64,000 nucleotides of DNA from Anas platyrhynchos (taxonomy: Eukaryota > Chordata > Aves > Anseriformes > Anatidae). The notes under the pieces are model-generated. The model was given only the letters and a program-made list of their open reading frames with translations, ran no database searches and had not been told where the DNA came from. The translations under genes and the position numbers were made by a program. Location: contig NC_092592.1 of the NCBI RefSeq assembly GCF_047663525.1, forward strand, positions 24,733,001 to 24,797,000, in the 5' to 3' direction. Each line of letters opens with the position of its first letter. Position 1 is the first letter of the stretch. Shown here piece after piece: positions 22,101-34,373 of this stretch.

Positions 22101-23824
22101 AGGGTTATGAAATCAGATTTTTAAAAGGAATTTAGGTGTCTAGTACCATGCTTGCTAGGATATAGACTTTGGTGCCTGTATTTCAACATCTACTCAGAAT
22201 GTGGATATGGTGTTCCATTTGCACATTGCAAAGTCAGAAGTTGTGGAGGAATAAATGTGTTCTAATAAAATATGTGAAATAGAAATCCACACAGAAAACA
22301 GAAAAATCAGTAGATCTAAAAGGGGAAGGACTGTTGTTTCCAATCCTGCTTTTCTTTGCTTTCGTACAACTCCCTTGCAAGTCTGTGGAGTCTAAGCTAA
22401 AGAAATGCAATATCTAAGCATTTCAGATGCTTAAGTCTGTATGCATTTAGGAGATTGAGAGTCTTTAAATATGGATGATACATAAATGGAGAAGGGTATT
22501 ATATACTGCATATAAATGACGACAAACTTTATGTTAGGCTTCTGGTAATGTGCTGTTCAAGCATGTCTTTAGTTGAAAGGTACATGCTTACAGGTTGAAA
22601 TGTCTCTGTTTATATCACACATTTTCTACCAGAGCTAATAATGTCTATACTCTTTAAGTGTGTTTGTATACAATGATGATATGTTGATGCCTAGTGAATG
22701 GTTGTTTACTTCTCCTAGTTGTATAACAAAATAGAAAAGTACCTGCAAGATTTTGGAGTAACTGACGACAATGACTAATCCCGGTATTAAAAAGACAACA
22801 GTGGCATAGGTCACATCCCAAAGTACTTCTCCTGCAGTGCTGGGCCAAACCAAGGTGCAAATCTGAACCTCCTGTTTGCAAAGAATAAAGAAGAAAAGTA
22901 ACATTGTACAGTTTTTACCACAACGTTGTCCTTATCTCCCTCTGTGCCTATGGAGAAAGTGGGTGCAGACTAAACTGAACCCGTGAAAACTTTCATGTAT
23001 CACTTTATGGTTTTAAAAGCCCACACGTGTACAGATAGGTGAGTTGTCCTCGATCTAGTCAGTGCCAGCAATTCCGGACCATATGCTAACGGCATTTTTA
23101 CACACTAACGTGTACCGAAACGGGGAATTTCGACCTACAAAGCGCAGAGGAGCAGCCTGACCCTCGCCGAGCCCCATTTCAGGACGGGCCGGGGGCCGGC
23201 TGCTGCCCCCCTCATAGCCCCGCTGCCGCCCGCTCCCCGGCGCCGTTCGCCCCCCGGTGGCGGAGGCAGAGGGCCTGGAGCCTTCCCCCCGCTCGCCCCT
23301 ACCTCCCCGGCGGCGGCAGGCAGCCGCACCACGGTGAAGAAGCAGCAGAGCGGCAGGGTGACGGCGGCGGCGAAGCCCCAAACGAGGAGGGCGGCGACCA
23401 GCACCTTGCGGCGGTGGCAGGCAGCGTGGCGCAGGCGGGCGATGCTGACGACGCGCTCCAGGCTGACGGCCGACAGGGAGAGGATGATGACGGTGCCGCT
23501 GAGGGTCATCACGTAGAAGAGCATGTGGCAGATGACGTCGCCCAGCACCCAGGACTCGGTCCAGCGCACGACGCCAATGAAGGGGATGGCGGTGATGAAG
23601 AGCAGGTCGGCGCAGAAGAGGTTGAGGACCAGGCAGTTGGCGACGCACAGCCGGTGCCGCCGCCAGGCCAGCAGGCAGATGCCCCAGACGTTGCCCAGCA
23701 AGGCCAGAAGGAAGATGGAGCCCAGCGCCACCGACTCACCGACGCGCAGGGCCGTCACGTTGCGGCCCCTGAAGTCTGAGAAGAAGGGGAAGTAGGTCTT
23801 TTCGTCCCCCGTGGCCCCGGGCAT
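18716..23824 (-). CDS. FFAR4 (GPR120), free fatty acid receptor 4 (whole gene, three coding exons)
   Basis: Seven-transmembrane receptor for long-chain fatty acids, known in vertebrates for Gq/beta-arrestin signalling in gut endocrine cells, fat tissue and taste. Coding parts, in transcript order, are 23824-23303, 22871-22743 and 19123-18716: 352 residues plus TAA (human short form 361). The N-terminus has one glycosylation site (NVT at 22-24). Arg87 in the RWTESW block corresponds to the carboxylate-binding Arg99 of human. Cys99 and the Cys in QICTL form the TM3-loop 2 disulfide. The DRY position is ERV (LERVVSI), as in the human ERM. TM6 keeps MWSP (Trp262) and TM7 keeps NPVLY (302-306). 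The ATG at 23824 was chosen because the upstream in-frame extension offers only GTG. Neighbour RBP4 is convergent; CEP55 lies upstream in the same direction. Confidence 0.97.
19124..22742 (-). other. FFAR4 intron 2, 3.6 kb
   Basis: No coding sequence recognised. In human, an alternative 16-residue cassette is spliced exactly at this junction (between ILQ and ITKAS) to make the long isoform. No counterpart of that cassette was seen by eye in this intron. Confidence 0.65.
22743..22871 (-). CDS. FFAR4 coding exon 2
   Basis: 43 codons, EVQICTLVWP to VVSYSKILQ, ending before the donor GTACTT. It encodes the end of extracellular loop 2 with its disulfide Cys, and TM5. The acceptor is CAGGAG, a tandem NAGNAG site: use of the second AG would start the exon at 22868 and drop one Glu. 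Confidence 0.95.
23303..23824 (-). CDS. FFAR4 coding exon 1
   Basis: 174 codons from ATG to RLPAAAGE, with the donor GTAGGG. It covers the N-terminus and TM1-TM4 and is very GC-rich (arginine and alanine codons end in C or G). The long open frames on the other strands in this interval are side effects of that composition. Confidence 0.96.
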
Positions 23825-23843
23825 GAGGGCGGCCGGTGGGCAT
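23736..23843 (-). CDS. Overlapping upstream ORF of FFAR4 (35 codons)
   Basis: An ATG lies 19 nt upstream of the FFAR4 start in a different frame. It opens a 35-codon frame, MPTGRPHARG to GPQRDGPARR, that runs past the FFAR4 start and stops at 23736. Both ATGs sit in the same weak context, CTCATGCCC. If the transcript includes it, ribosomes must leak past it to make the receptor. The peptide itself is probably not functional. Confidence 0.35.
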   Translation of the reverse strand: MPTGRPHARGHGGRKDLLPLLLRLQGPQRDGPARR

Positions 23844-24419
23844 GAGCGAGTTAGGGGAACGGCTGCACTCCCAGCCGCCACGGTGGCACCCGGGGTGCCC
23901 TCCTGACACGGGGCGGGGGGCTGGCCGCCATCCCCCTTCTCGCCTTCCTCCTGGCACTGCTGCCGAGGGCTCAGCCGTGCCAGCCGTGCGGTTTATGGCC
24001 CTCGTGCCGGAGTGGAACAAGGAAGTGGGAGGGTAAACACGGCGCAGCTCACACAAAGGTGAGGCTGGTGCACCTGGGGAGGCAGCGAGGGGCTGGGCGC
24101 AAGTGGGGCCACCCAGCACCTCCCTGGGAGGGCGTGCGGCACAGTGATGGCACCTCTGTGCCAAGGGGACCCAGCTTGGCCACATCCTTCAGGGTGGTCC
24201 TGGTCTGACCCGCTCTCCAGACAGGCCCCTGAGGTGCCAGTGACCTGGGGAGGCTTCCCAGACTTTGCCATGATGCACCCCTCTGCTGGGAGCACCTGTG
24301 GTAAAGCACAGGGCAAAGCAAAAACTCCAGGAAGGGCTTTCAAGGAGAAATGGCTCTGAGAGCTCTTCTAGGGGCCAGGATAACAAGTGCTGTTGTAAGG
24401 TAAAAAAAGAGGGATTTAC

Positions 24420-27400
24420 CCATTGCCTTATGTCTTGCTAGTGTTTTTTGGAAACAGCGGTCCTGTGCATTGCATGTGCTGACAGTGGTCCACTGTGGGG
24501 AGGAGACATTACAATACTGTTTTGGGGAGCCTTGTACTAGTTTGATCCAGAGTCCTACCTTTCTGTGCTACGACTTCTTGAGGAAGAAGCCTCATTAATC
24601 AAGACGTGTAGGAAATAGCGTCATTTTTCAGGACATTAATTTCTGAGTGTTTGCTCAAATTGTAAAGGAGGCTTTCCTTCTTACGCTCTTCATTCCAGAT
24701 GATTTAGAAATGGACAGGGAGTGAAGCGTATAAATCATCACAAACAAGCAGATAATGCCTCATAAAAGAAGATAAAATGTTTTCAGAAAGTGTGTAAACA
24801 GTTGTATAACTTCAGACAGCTCTAGATGAATTAGTTTGATTCAGTGCCAATGTAGGTGCTTGAGGTTTCTGTTAGAGGCTTTGCCATATGGAGCTACTTC
24901 TTTTGATTTTCTTATCAACTGTATTCTAGGTGAGAGATATTCCGTACTGATATATCAGCAGGGCTTCATAAGCAGACATTGCTTTTGCAGTATTCTGGAT
25001 GTGACCCCTGAAATGAACCTCTTACGTAATGGCATTAGCAGGGATTCCAGAAACTTGGTCATTCTAGGAGATGATCACGTAATGCGGACTGACAAGAGCA
25101 AGATTTTTACTGGACCACTTCCCACATCTTTGCCAGTGCAGAATTTACATTTCTTTAAATTAGCATGTTTTCTCTTGAGCTAGAGTGGCACAAACTCTTC
25201 ATTCTGTCTCATCAGAGTTTGCAGGGCCACTTAAGCAGGTAGAGGAGATGCTCCTACTACTTCCTGCTGATTTGTATTTGACTGTATCAGATGTGGGCAG
25301 ATTGGCTAGTGAGTGGGTGGCTGCTCTGAACAGTGACCTCAAAAGAAGACAATAGGAAAACCTGGAAAGATGAAATTTTGGCAGCCATCAACACAAGTGA
25401 CTGGCAAGTGTCTGAAAACACATTTTATTCCATATCATTCGCTAGGCGAAAAAACTGCACCTATATTGCAGAAGGTTCAGCAAAGCTTGTCATATCCAGG
25501 CACAATTTATACTGACTGTGCCATGGACTGATGCTGTAAAATTCATAACAAATCTTGAAATATGGCAAGTACCTTCCTGTTGCTACAATCACTCAGGCGT
25601 GGAAGTTGATACAAGCTGACAAAGTAGCCCCAAAGCTGTGGACAAATAGCAGTAGCAGTGATGAGGTTGGTTCTGATAGAGGCTGGCATGTGGTAAAGGG
25701 CAATTGTCAGAGGTCTGGCTGTGCCTGTGCAAAAGCTTACAAGGCATTAACAGGACTTGTAGGGAGTAGCTGACCACTGGTAGCACAGATCAATGCAAAT
25801 CATGTTATGAATAAAATCTTTATGCCCTTAGGCACCAGTGAAAACTGAAGTTGGAAACGGATCCTATGAATTCAGGGTAAACACAATGGAAACTGATTGC
25901 AGGAAAGAAAATAGGGAGGGAATCATACAAAGTAGAGTTATTGAAGAAGTGAAGATACATTCAGTCAGGAAGGAAAGAAATGCTGTGGAGGAGCAGAAGA
26001 TCTGAAAATGTGGAAGTATTGGGATAGGTCCTTGATCTTCTTTAGAAAGGGTCACCTTTAGCTTTGGTCCTTAGGTGTGAATGAGAACCTTATTTACTTG
26101 GTATAAACCTGTTTGCTCAGGAGTACCAAAGCAAAGTGCTGCTTTCAGTATGCTGTCAGTGAGAGAGCTTCAGGCTGGCCTGTGTACAGAATATTGTACA
26201 TGGAGACTGCAGAGGTGTGAAGAAACAAGCACATTTCAGTGGGGCTTTATCAAATGAATTGGAGCTCCTTGCAGGTAAAAACTAGTCTGATTATTCATGG
26301 GTTTAATGGATCCATTTACCTAAAAAAATAGTTTTCTTTTCCCTCTCATGAAGTACAAAAGCTGTACCTGCTGTTGGATAGGTGCAATCATAGCAACCAT
26401 CACATCGTGAAAGCTGAGGAAGGGAGGAATCATAACCTCAATACAGCACTTTTGCACTACTGTAATAGGTGGATGCTGTGTGCAGTATATAGTCCACATA
26501 CGCTTATGAAAAGGAAGTGATTAACAAAATGCTTGGAAACCTGTTACAATTGCTTAACCTATATCATTTTTTCAACCTACTTGCTCTTGTACTTTCAGAA
26601 GTGATGCAACACAGAGTCAATTCAGATTTCACAGTTCTAGCCTAAATGAAATTTATGAGGCTCTCTGTGGATCTAGTTAGCCAGCCTAGGGGGAAAAATA
26701 TCTTGTTTCTGTTTTTGTGCTTTTTGTCCTGAATAAAAGCCCAAGTCTTTGCCTCCTCTATGGCAATTAAGGGCTCTGTTACCTGATATCATAAGCCAGG
26801 CTCTGTTTTTCAGATTGTTCCCCTGACAACCGTGAACTGTCACGACAGATGGGGATAGTTCAGCTTATTTATTTCTTGGGCGTAAGAAAGACATCTCAGA
26901 GAGACCTCCTGGGCTAGATGATGCTGGGAGGTGGGCATTCTTGTTCCACTTGGACATGACCTTGGAAAGCTTCTGCCTTATTTATGTATTCTCTTGCCTG
27001 TAGTTTGTTGTGTAGGTCTTTGGGCAGTATTTCCCTGCACCTGTGTCACAATGAGTAAATAGTACTCACTTTTGTAACAGGTGCGTTGTATATTTACTGT
27101 TTGCTAAGCAATATAAGTTTACTGTGTTAGAAATGTTGATTCTGTCATCACAAAAGAGGTTCTGAGCTGGCAGGCTGGCAGGTGACTCAAGCTGTGTCTA
27201 TATAATAAAGGTTTTAGCACAACTTGCAACACAGATGAGCTTTCTATTTTCATCTTTTTTTTTTTTCACTTACCATACTTGTAGCTGTTCTTCTAGATAC
27301 TATTAATAATGCACTTGAAAGCAGTTATGCCATTTTCATGTTTGTTTCAAGTGCAAATCTATTTTTATTTATTTTGCATTTTTATGGAGTTTTCTAACTG

Positions 27401-29570
27401 CTCATGCACAGTATGCTTTCAATATCAATGAGCTGAAGCATTTACACCAATGTCTAAGGGATTATTTTAAACTTGATGCAAATTTAAATGCATTTGTTTG
27501 TCTTTATATAGTAGCAAGCTCACCCACTCCAGCATCCACAGAAAATAACAGATGCTCATTGGATCTGTGTGATCTTGTCAAGAACTAATCCCAGTTTCTT
27601 GTGGGGAGTCTCATTTTCCTGTGCTCAGTATCCATCACTAGCAGGCTGGGTTGTGTGCCAAGGCTGCTGTAGATTCTGGTGCAGCAGAATTACTGGCCAA
27701 TGCCTCAGACTAAAGCAAAGCCGCCAATAATACGCTCAGTGGATGTGCTTACTGAAACAGCTGGGTCAGATTTTTGTCATCAACACCCTCCCACCCTCCC
27801 ACCCCCAAGCTTCCTGTTACTAATTTTCAGGTATGCATTATGTTACTCACATACCTGCTGCTGAGCTTTGATGCAGGGCCATCAAGGCAAATACCATGTT
27901 GTTCCTCTGAAGGATTTACAAACAAAACTTGTCACCAACCTGTCTTGCTCATGAGATGTACGTGGACCTTCTCTGAACATGCCTGTCCACTGGGCTGCAC
28001 ACAGTGCAGAGATCACAGACATCGTCATCTTCCTTTGTATTCCAGAACCCAGTGATCAGAGAATGCTCTTAGTTATGGTTTGGCTTGCTTTATTTCCCTT
28101 ACATCTCATCTTAGAAGAGTAACTTGTTGAGAGCAGCAGTGGTCCTTCAGGTCAAAATCAGGAAGCAAGATTTGCCTCTGAAAGCCAGGGACTTCTGAAA
28201 TAAAGCTACAGGGTGCTTCTCTGCAACAAAGAAAAACTGTCTTTACTGGAAGACAGGGGTTGTACTCAGCTAGGATTAAACTACGACTAGAGAAAGAAAA
28301 AAAAAAAAGCAACACCAATAAGAAAAAGTACAGCTAACTCTAAGATATGATGTAAAACCCTCTAACTTCCCAAATGTAACGCTAAATCATATTATTTCCC
28401 ACACTGTTCATGTTTTTCATTATCAGTGGCTGTTTGGGAGTCTGGTTACATTATAATTTGATATGAAATGATTAAAGAGATGTGACTTACAGCTTCTCAT
28501 AAACCATGTCCAGAACGCGTGGATACCTAAATGATACGTGTAGTTTTCTGTCCAGTTAAATGAGATAATGCTAACCAGATCATACTTGTTACATTGATAA
28601 AACTCGTACTCTCACAGATGCAGTCTGCGTATACGCTGCTTTTGAGTAGATCAGGGAAATTAAACCTGGCTGCACTTCTGTCAAGAAGCAAACTGGATGT
28701 CATTATGATAAGGTCTCAGCCTTGTTTATTACAGGATATTCTGAGGCACTATGTCTTGCTCACTCATCTTGTGACTACTTATTCAGTATAAAACACTTAA
28801 GCAGCAATTACACAGAGACCACAGAAATGAATGTAGGTCCCTGCCTGCTGGTGGGGAGCTCTGCTGCAGTCCTGAAGGGGGACTGGGTGCAACAGCAGGC
28901 CTCACTTTGTGGGTATCTGACATGGACAATGTCCACTTTTTTTTGCAATAAAAGACTCATTTGTCCTGGGCAGTCAATGCTAGAAGAAAATTTACATCTG
29001 TGAATCCTTAACACTACCTCCTTTTTGCACGCTCAACCTTTCCCAAGGATGGTTTCATGCTTCCTTGGATAGCTCTCCTTAGTACATGGCTTCCTGATTC
29101 GTGTTCTTGGGCACCCTGTGGGCTGGATCCCAAACTCCCAGCTTGGAGCTCTGGAAGGTGTAAAGAGACAGAGTGAGGAAGAGCCAGACACTATAGCTCT
29201 GCTTGTTAAAATGATGTGGGAATGAGGCGCTTCCCAGCACTAGGGAATTCAGTAGCATCGAGGTGCACCAGTGGAGTTCAGAGGAGTGCAATTACTAATT
29301 TAAAATGGCTTTGTCTGCTCAGACTAGAAGTTTCAACAGACATGGTAATGCCAATATTTTTTCCAGTTGAGAAACAAGGTGAAGTTAAATTGTTAAAATG
29401 ACTTCTGGTGCAGTAGTTACTAATTTCATATGTTGTGAAATAATATGGAGAGTCAGTGCAGAAGGGACAACCATTATGTTAACTGCTTCCTTTTTGAATG
29501 TTACAGTCTGTTGTTTTACAGGTCTATGTGTGTAATCAGACATAGGACTTCAGGGGACTTTGAGAAAACA
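24420..29570. other. Intergenic between FFAR4 and CEP55, no gene seen
   Basis: AT-rich sequence with scattered short frames (longest under 120 codons), none resembling a known family or flanked by good splice signals. A C-rich stretch lies at 27785-27808. I see no RNA gene. Confidence 0.55.
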
Positions 29571-29985
29571 TCAGGCCAATACCAATGACCTAAGGCAGAG
29601 TCACCTGTCAGGAATGGTTTAGATCGTTTTATCTAACTGTCCCGGTAAATCTCCAGTGGTGGAGGTTGTACAGCCTCCATAAGCAGTGTGTTTCACTGCT
29701 CATCTATTCCAACCACCAGGAAGTTTTTCCTCAGGTTGGAGTTTCCCCTGTTCCAATTCTAAGCTTTTCTTCTCACTGACCATAGGAAGACTTTATTTTT
29801 TCCTCTGTATGAAATGTCATTTTTCATGACAGCGTGCAGTCTTTGTAGACCACATAACCCTGATTCTTCAATGATTTTGATCAGAAATCTGAAAGGCTTA
29901 TTATGTTCTTATTAGCCTAAACTGTTCTTGAAGTACAGTGCTTGAAATTGGTTATTGTATTCCAGCTAACACACTAACACACTCA
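29570..29985 (-). mobile_element. Old CR1 remnant, minus strand
   Basis: Read on the plus strand the blocks CAGTGGTGGAGGTTGTACAG, CAGGAAGTTTTTCCTCAGG and TGTATTCCAGCTAAC follow the order of a reversed CR1 3' half (fast-decaying regions between conserved blocks). It is strongly diverged; borders are approximate. Confidence 0.6.
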
Positions 29986-29989
29986 TCAG

Positions 29990-32900
29990 TATTGACTAGA
30001 AATACAAGATTATGTGTAAAATATGTAAGAGTCTATTCATGATGATGTAAAACTGTTGCAGAATCATGCAAGTGGAATATTGAGTCACACTCAGTTTCTG
30101 TTTACTGTAATCCCAAGAAACTTTCCTTTAAAGCTGATAAACTGTCATACCATGTATTTTGCTTTTGGGTAGTTGATTATTCCTGCCTGTAATACTTACT
30201 GTACTCATTCTATTTAGTTCATTGGTCTTGACAAATTGAAAATTAATGCTGTCCTCTAACGAGTTCTTAGTTCCTACCTTGGATTTTATGTGTACCCTAT
30301 TCCAGAAGTATGTGGAAATACTAAATAGTTTTGGAATCAAATAGATCACTATGGAATCGCCTAATACATTATCCTTACTTATTCATGTCATGTTTTCACA
30401 GAAGCTTAAGGGGAGGCAAGATAAATCCATTGAGAGCTACTACCACATGGGAACCATGTCTGGCTGTCAAAGCTTGAGATTATTAGAAGGTCCCATAGAT
30501 GCACCCGCTGTTCTTACACAAGGCATCCACTCGAGGCTGCTTGGCAGAGACACTGCGTTCTATATCAGTCAGAATTAAGACAACTTTAGCTGCACTTATG
30601 TTCTAGTAGCTATGAATTATTGATACTTAATTATGTAATACAGCTTTTCAGTCACTTGTGCCATCCATGGTGTAAGATAGAAATAATTGTATTTCTCTGC
30701 ATTTTTAAGAAACTGGCATTTGAAACAGAAGGTCCATGTTAGCACATCTTTTGCTTTTTTCCTGATCCATAGCACTTGGTCAGTAAGGAAATGGAGAACA
30801 CATGATGAGATTCGTACTGCCAGCTCTACGATAGTCTTTTTTCTTCTTGTTAGTTTGATTTGGTCTAAAACTCCTTGACTTCTTTTCTTCTTCCTTGTTT
30901 GGCATCATGCTTTTCTTTATTTTCTTCCCAGTCTTTTAAAATCCCACCTACTCCAGAATCCTCAACCATCACAGCATACAACATAGCTGCATAGATGACT
31001 TCAGGGATGTCCTGCACTGTCCTTCACTGGTAGACATATGCTTTGCCTCGACGGGTGCCTTGAAAATACCCCAAACAGACCCTCAAAGCAACAACATTTC
31101 CAAGTTTTTAACACACAGACTTTCAACAGGATCATCCTTACATTCCCTTACTGTAGGGAATAGATCCACTTGGCTACTTAATTCTATATTTTTCAAATTA
31201 GAGAAAAGATTTAGAACTGCTACAAGTAGTATTCTGAGTTGTGTAGTCCCAAACTATGTAACATAGCTTGTATTACAATAGCGTTAATCTTATTGTATCT
31301 TTTTGTATAATAATTGATTATAATTAAGATAAAACTATAGCCACAGCTGTCACTGTAATCTTAACAGCTCAATCACGTTACAAGATGTGAAAACTAGATT
31401 GATTAGCAGATTAAAATGGAAGTGCCTAAAACTCCTGTACTGCTACCTTTTCCTTACTTGTAATCGCTCACCTACATCTGCTTTGGTCCATAGATACATC
31501 ATGAGAGCAATATTTCCCCTAATTGCTTTGAAGACACTGTACCATTCACATTAATGTTATCTGCCAAGCAGTGACAAACAGTTGTCTTTAAATATTTGTG
31601 CTTTTCAGCATAATGCTTTTACAACATTAACAGGCACTATGGCTTCCCTGCCACTTTTTATTTGTGTAGTTGAAGTGGTTTATTATATAGCTTGCCTAAA
31701 CATCAGTAGAGCAGTCACTGGCAAATACCTGTGTGAAAGATTTTTTTTTTTTATTTTTATCAAAAACAAGAGTAAGAAATGAAGTTGCACAAGCACTTAA
31801 ATAATGAGGAGGTAGTAGAATGGTTCAACATACCTTGATTAACTGAATGTAAGAAAAAAGAACAGGGTCAAAAAAAAAAAAAAGAGGCAGTGCTATCACC
31901 TACATGCTTTATGAAAGAGTCTGACTACCATTCTGTAGTTGGTTGTAATCCCGTAAGTGATTACATAGTTGTTGTTGTGCCTTCAAAGTAGGACTTTTGA
32001 CACTGGAGACTGTCATTTTACTAGTTTTTAACATACACAACATTGATGGTGCATAATTTTATCAATACATTTTTTGTGCTTAGTTACATCTAAACATGTT
32101 GTGAGAGTTCAGAAGAGATGTCAGAATAAACAAAATATTTTAAAGGATATTAATTTATCAACTTCATCTGAATGTACTCACTCTAATATTAAATAACTGA
32201 CCACCTAATGAGCTGCTGCTTTTCAATCCTCCTCTATAGTACCAGCTTCTAATGAGCAAGTGTTTTAGGCTAATTTAAAAAAGCCTCAGAATTACTTCAG
32301 AGAAGACTGCTGACCTGTGGCAGGCAAACTTATTTCATCTATAATACATAAAAGATCAGAATTTCTCCTTGCAGAAACCATGCTGAGTATACAACTGAGA
32401 ATAGAATACTAGCTGATTAATGTACTGCTAAAAGACAACTTAAACTTCCAAAAGTAGTTTAATAAGAGATTAAAGTCAAAGGCCGGAATGAAAAGTGCCA
32501 TTATTATCCTGCATTTAAAAGGTATTTAGGAGAACATGAAATTAAGGGAATTTCCATCATAGCAAAACCTTATGATTCCAAAGCATGAGGTACTTCACTT
32601 GTTAGTTCATCACATCTTCCCTAAATAGCAGCAGCAGGTTTTCTGGCCAAATTGTCAAAGACAAAGATTAGCCTGAGACAGTCACTAAAATTGAAAAGTG
32701 ACAATACAATCTCTGTCTCAAACACTGGCTTTATCAACAACATAAGTAAATATCATAATAGTAATTGGGGAAAAAAAACTTGGAAAACACACTTATATGT
32801 AAAAGATTCAACCATTAAAGAGTAGAGAGAATGTTATGGGTTTGAGGCACAAAATTTTACAGTAAATTGTAATAGAAAAAAACTGACACCAGGTAGCCAT

Positions 32901-33205
32901 TCAATTCAGTATACCAGAGAAAGTTACACCTTGGAGTCTGGCTGTGTGTAGGTAATTTCCTGGCCTCAGCAAGCCATAAAATTGTTAAAGCAGCAAATGC
33001 TTTAGCTAGTGTGCCTTAAGATTTCCTTACTTTTATCATTCCCATGAAAGGAATAGTTGAACTTTACTAAAGGAAGAAAGTGCTAGCAACAGACCCAGAT
33101 TTACAATATATGCTAAAAGAAAGCGATGTGATTGCAAATCAATAAACAATTAGAAACTGACAAAAGCTGACTAACTGCAAAAAGTTATTGCCAGCTTGTT
33201 TTGGA
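29990..33205. other. Intergenic, no gene seen
   Basis: AT-rich, with short frames only. It contains A-runs and T-runs (for example near 31740 and 31870) typical of neutral DNA. Confidence 0.55.
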
Positions 33206-33209
33206 AGAG

Positions 33210-33350
33210 AGTAGTTCAGTTAGAATGGACCTTCAAAGATCATCTAGTCCAACTGCCTGACTGCTTCAAGACTAACCAAAATTTAAAGCGTACTGATCAC
33301 GGCATTACCTAAATACCTCTTGAACACTAACAGGCATTTTTTGTGCTGGT
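33210..33350 (-). mobile_element. CR1 3'-end fragment, minus strand
   Basis: On the plus strand the phrases GACCTTCAAAGATCATCTAG, TCCAACTGCCTGAC and ACCTCTTGAACACTAACAGGC are the reversed CR1 tail, in the usual order. It is a short, moderately diverged copy. Confidence 0.8.
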
Positions 33351-33925
33351 ATGAAATAGCAACACTCCAAATTCACTGGAGTACTTTATTCAAACCTGCA
33401 TTTTTAAAATGGAAGACCTAAAACAAATTTAGTAACTGACATTTTCCTACTTGAACCAGTAAAATACGGAAGTGCAAACTGAAGTTCACTTCAGCTTAAT
33501 TGGATACTAAAATTTCCAAACTGGTTTCTGACAGCATCTGAAATGGAAGGTTTTTCCAGTACCAATCACATTCACAGTTGCTAAGAAGTTGCTTACCCAA
33601 GGATGAATGATAAGAAGACCTTGCACATGGTCAACAGTTTTGTATGAGCTCCAGGTCACCCCAACTGCGGTTCAGAAAAATGCTACTTAGAATGCTTTCA
33701 AAATAAATCTAAAGTAGCAAAGACATGTTAACAGACTTTCCTGAGTTTGTATATGTAGATGTGACACATTACATATGTGTGTGTAGTGCACATACTATAG
33801 CCAAGTCTTTTTTGCTACAAGCAGTCAGGATCCATCAGCCAAGAACTGGATACGCCAAGTATTAATGTCTGACACAATAGCTGTATTTTACTTATTTTTA
33901 AAAGTGCAATAAAATATGTCAGTAG

Positions 33926-33931
33926 TTTATT
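33926..33931 (-). promoter_or_regulatory. CEP55 polyadenylation signal candidate
   Basis: AATAAA on the minus strand, about 236 nt past the CEP55 stop codon. It gives a short 3' UTR. No other candidate is closer to the stop. Confidence 0.5.
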
Positions 33932-34166
33932 ATTTGAAAATATTCCTAATTCTATGAATATGTCCACCTGAAACAAGGAAAGCTGTAGCTGTTTCCACAA
34001 ATGTCAGGTAAAATATGAGGCCAAATAAATTACTGATTTTTTTGAATTGAAATGCTAGTAGTCCTTTATACAACCTTGAAAGAAGAGCTTTACAAAAATC
34101 TTTTGCCTTTGCAGGATAGTATACCGGTGGCATGTAAAGAGCAAATACAGGAAGTTCATTTGGATC

Positions 34167-34373
34167 TTAAGCTGTACAAAAGTCAATATGCACTAGTAAT
34201 TCTCTATGCTGGCTTGTTGGATATTGCACTTTACATCTGGGACACTCGAGAAAACTTTCATCAAGTAGACTTGAATGTTTCTGAGGAGGACTTCTGTCAT
34301 ACACTGTCATCTTATCTTCAAAAGCAGCTTGCAAGTCTGCTTGTGGTTCCACACATCCAGATTCTTGGAGTTT
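34167..34373 (-). CDS. CEP55 coding exon 8 (zinc-binding C-terminus)
   Basis: Begins KLQESGCVEPQADLQ after the acceptor TTTTCCAG and ends HIDFCTA-TAA. It holds the UBZ/NOA-type zinc motif. One Ser-Pro site remains (Ser422, in DRSPPQ) where human has two (S425, S428). The Plk1-site serine of human (S436) has its counterpart at Ser434 (LLDES). Confidence 0.95.
   Translation of the reverse strand, partial: KLQESGCVEPQADLQAAFEDKMTVYDRSPPQKHSSLLDESFLECPRCKVQYPTSQHRELLVHIDFCTA

Larger units (their letters stand above)
23140..24350. promoter_or_regulatory. CpG-rich island at the FFAR4 5' end
   Basis: GC content and CpG density rise abruptly across FFAR4 exon 1 and about 500 bp of 5' flank, then fall at about 24400. 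The transcription start is expected inside it, upstream of 23843. No TATA box was seen, which suits an island promoter. Confidence 0.7.

Noticed and set aside
23334-23795. Plus-strand frames opposite FFAR4 exon 1
   Set aside because: They are shadows of a GC-rich coding exon on the other strand; no start context or family match.
23825-23881. N-terminal extension of FFAR4 by 19 residues
   Set aside because: The only start is GTG and the extension does not resemble other FFAR4 proteins; the ATG at 23824 is preferred.
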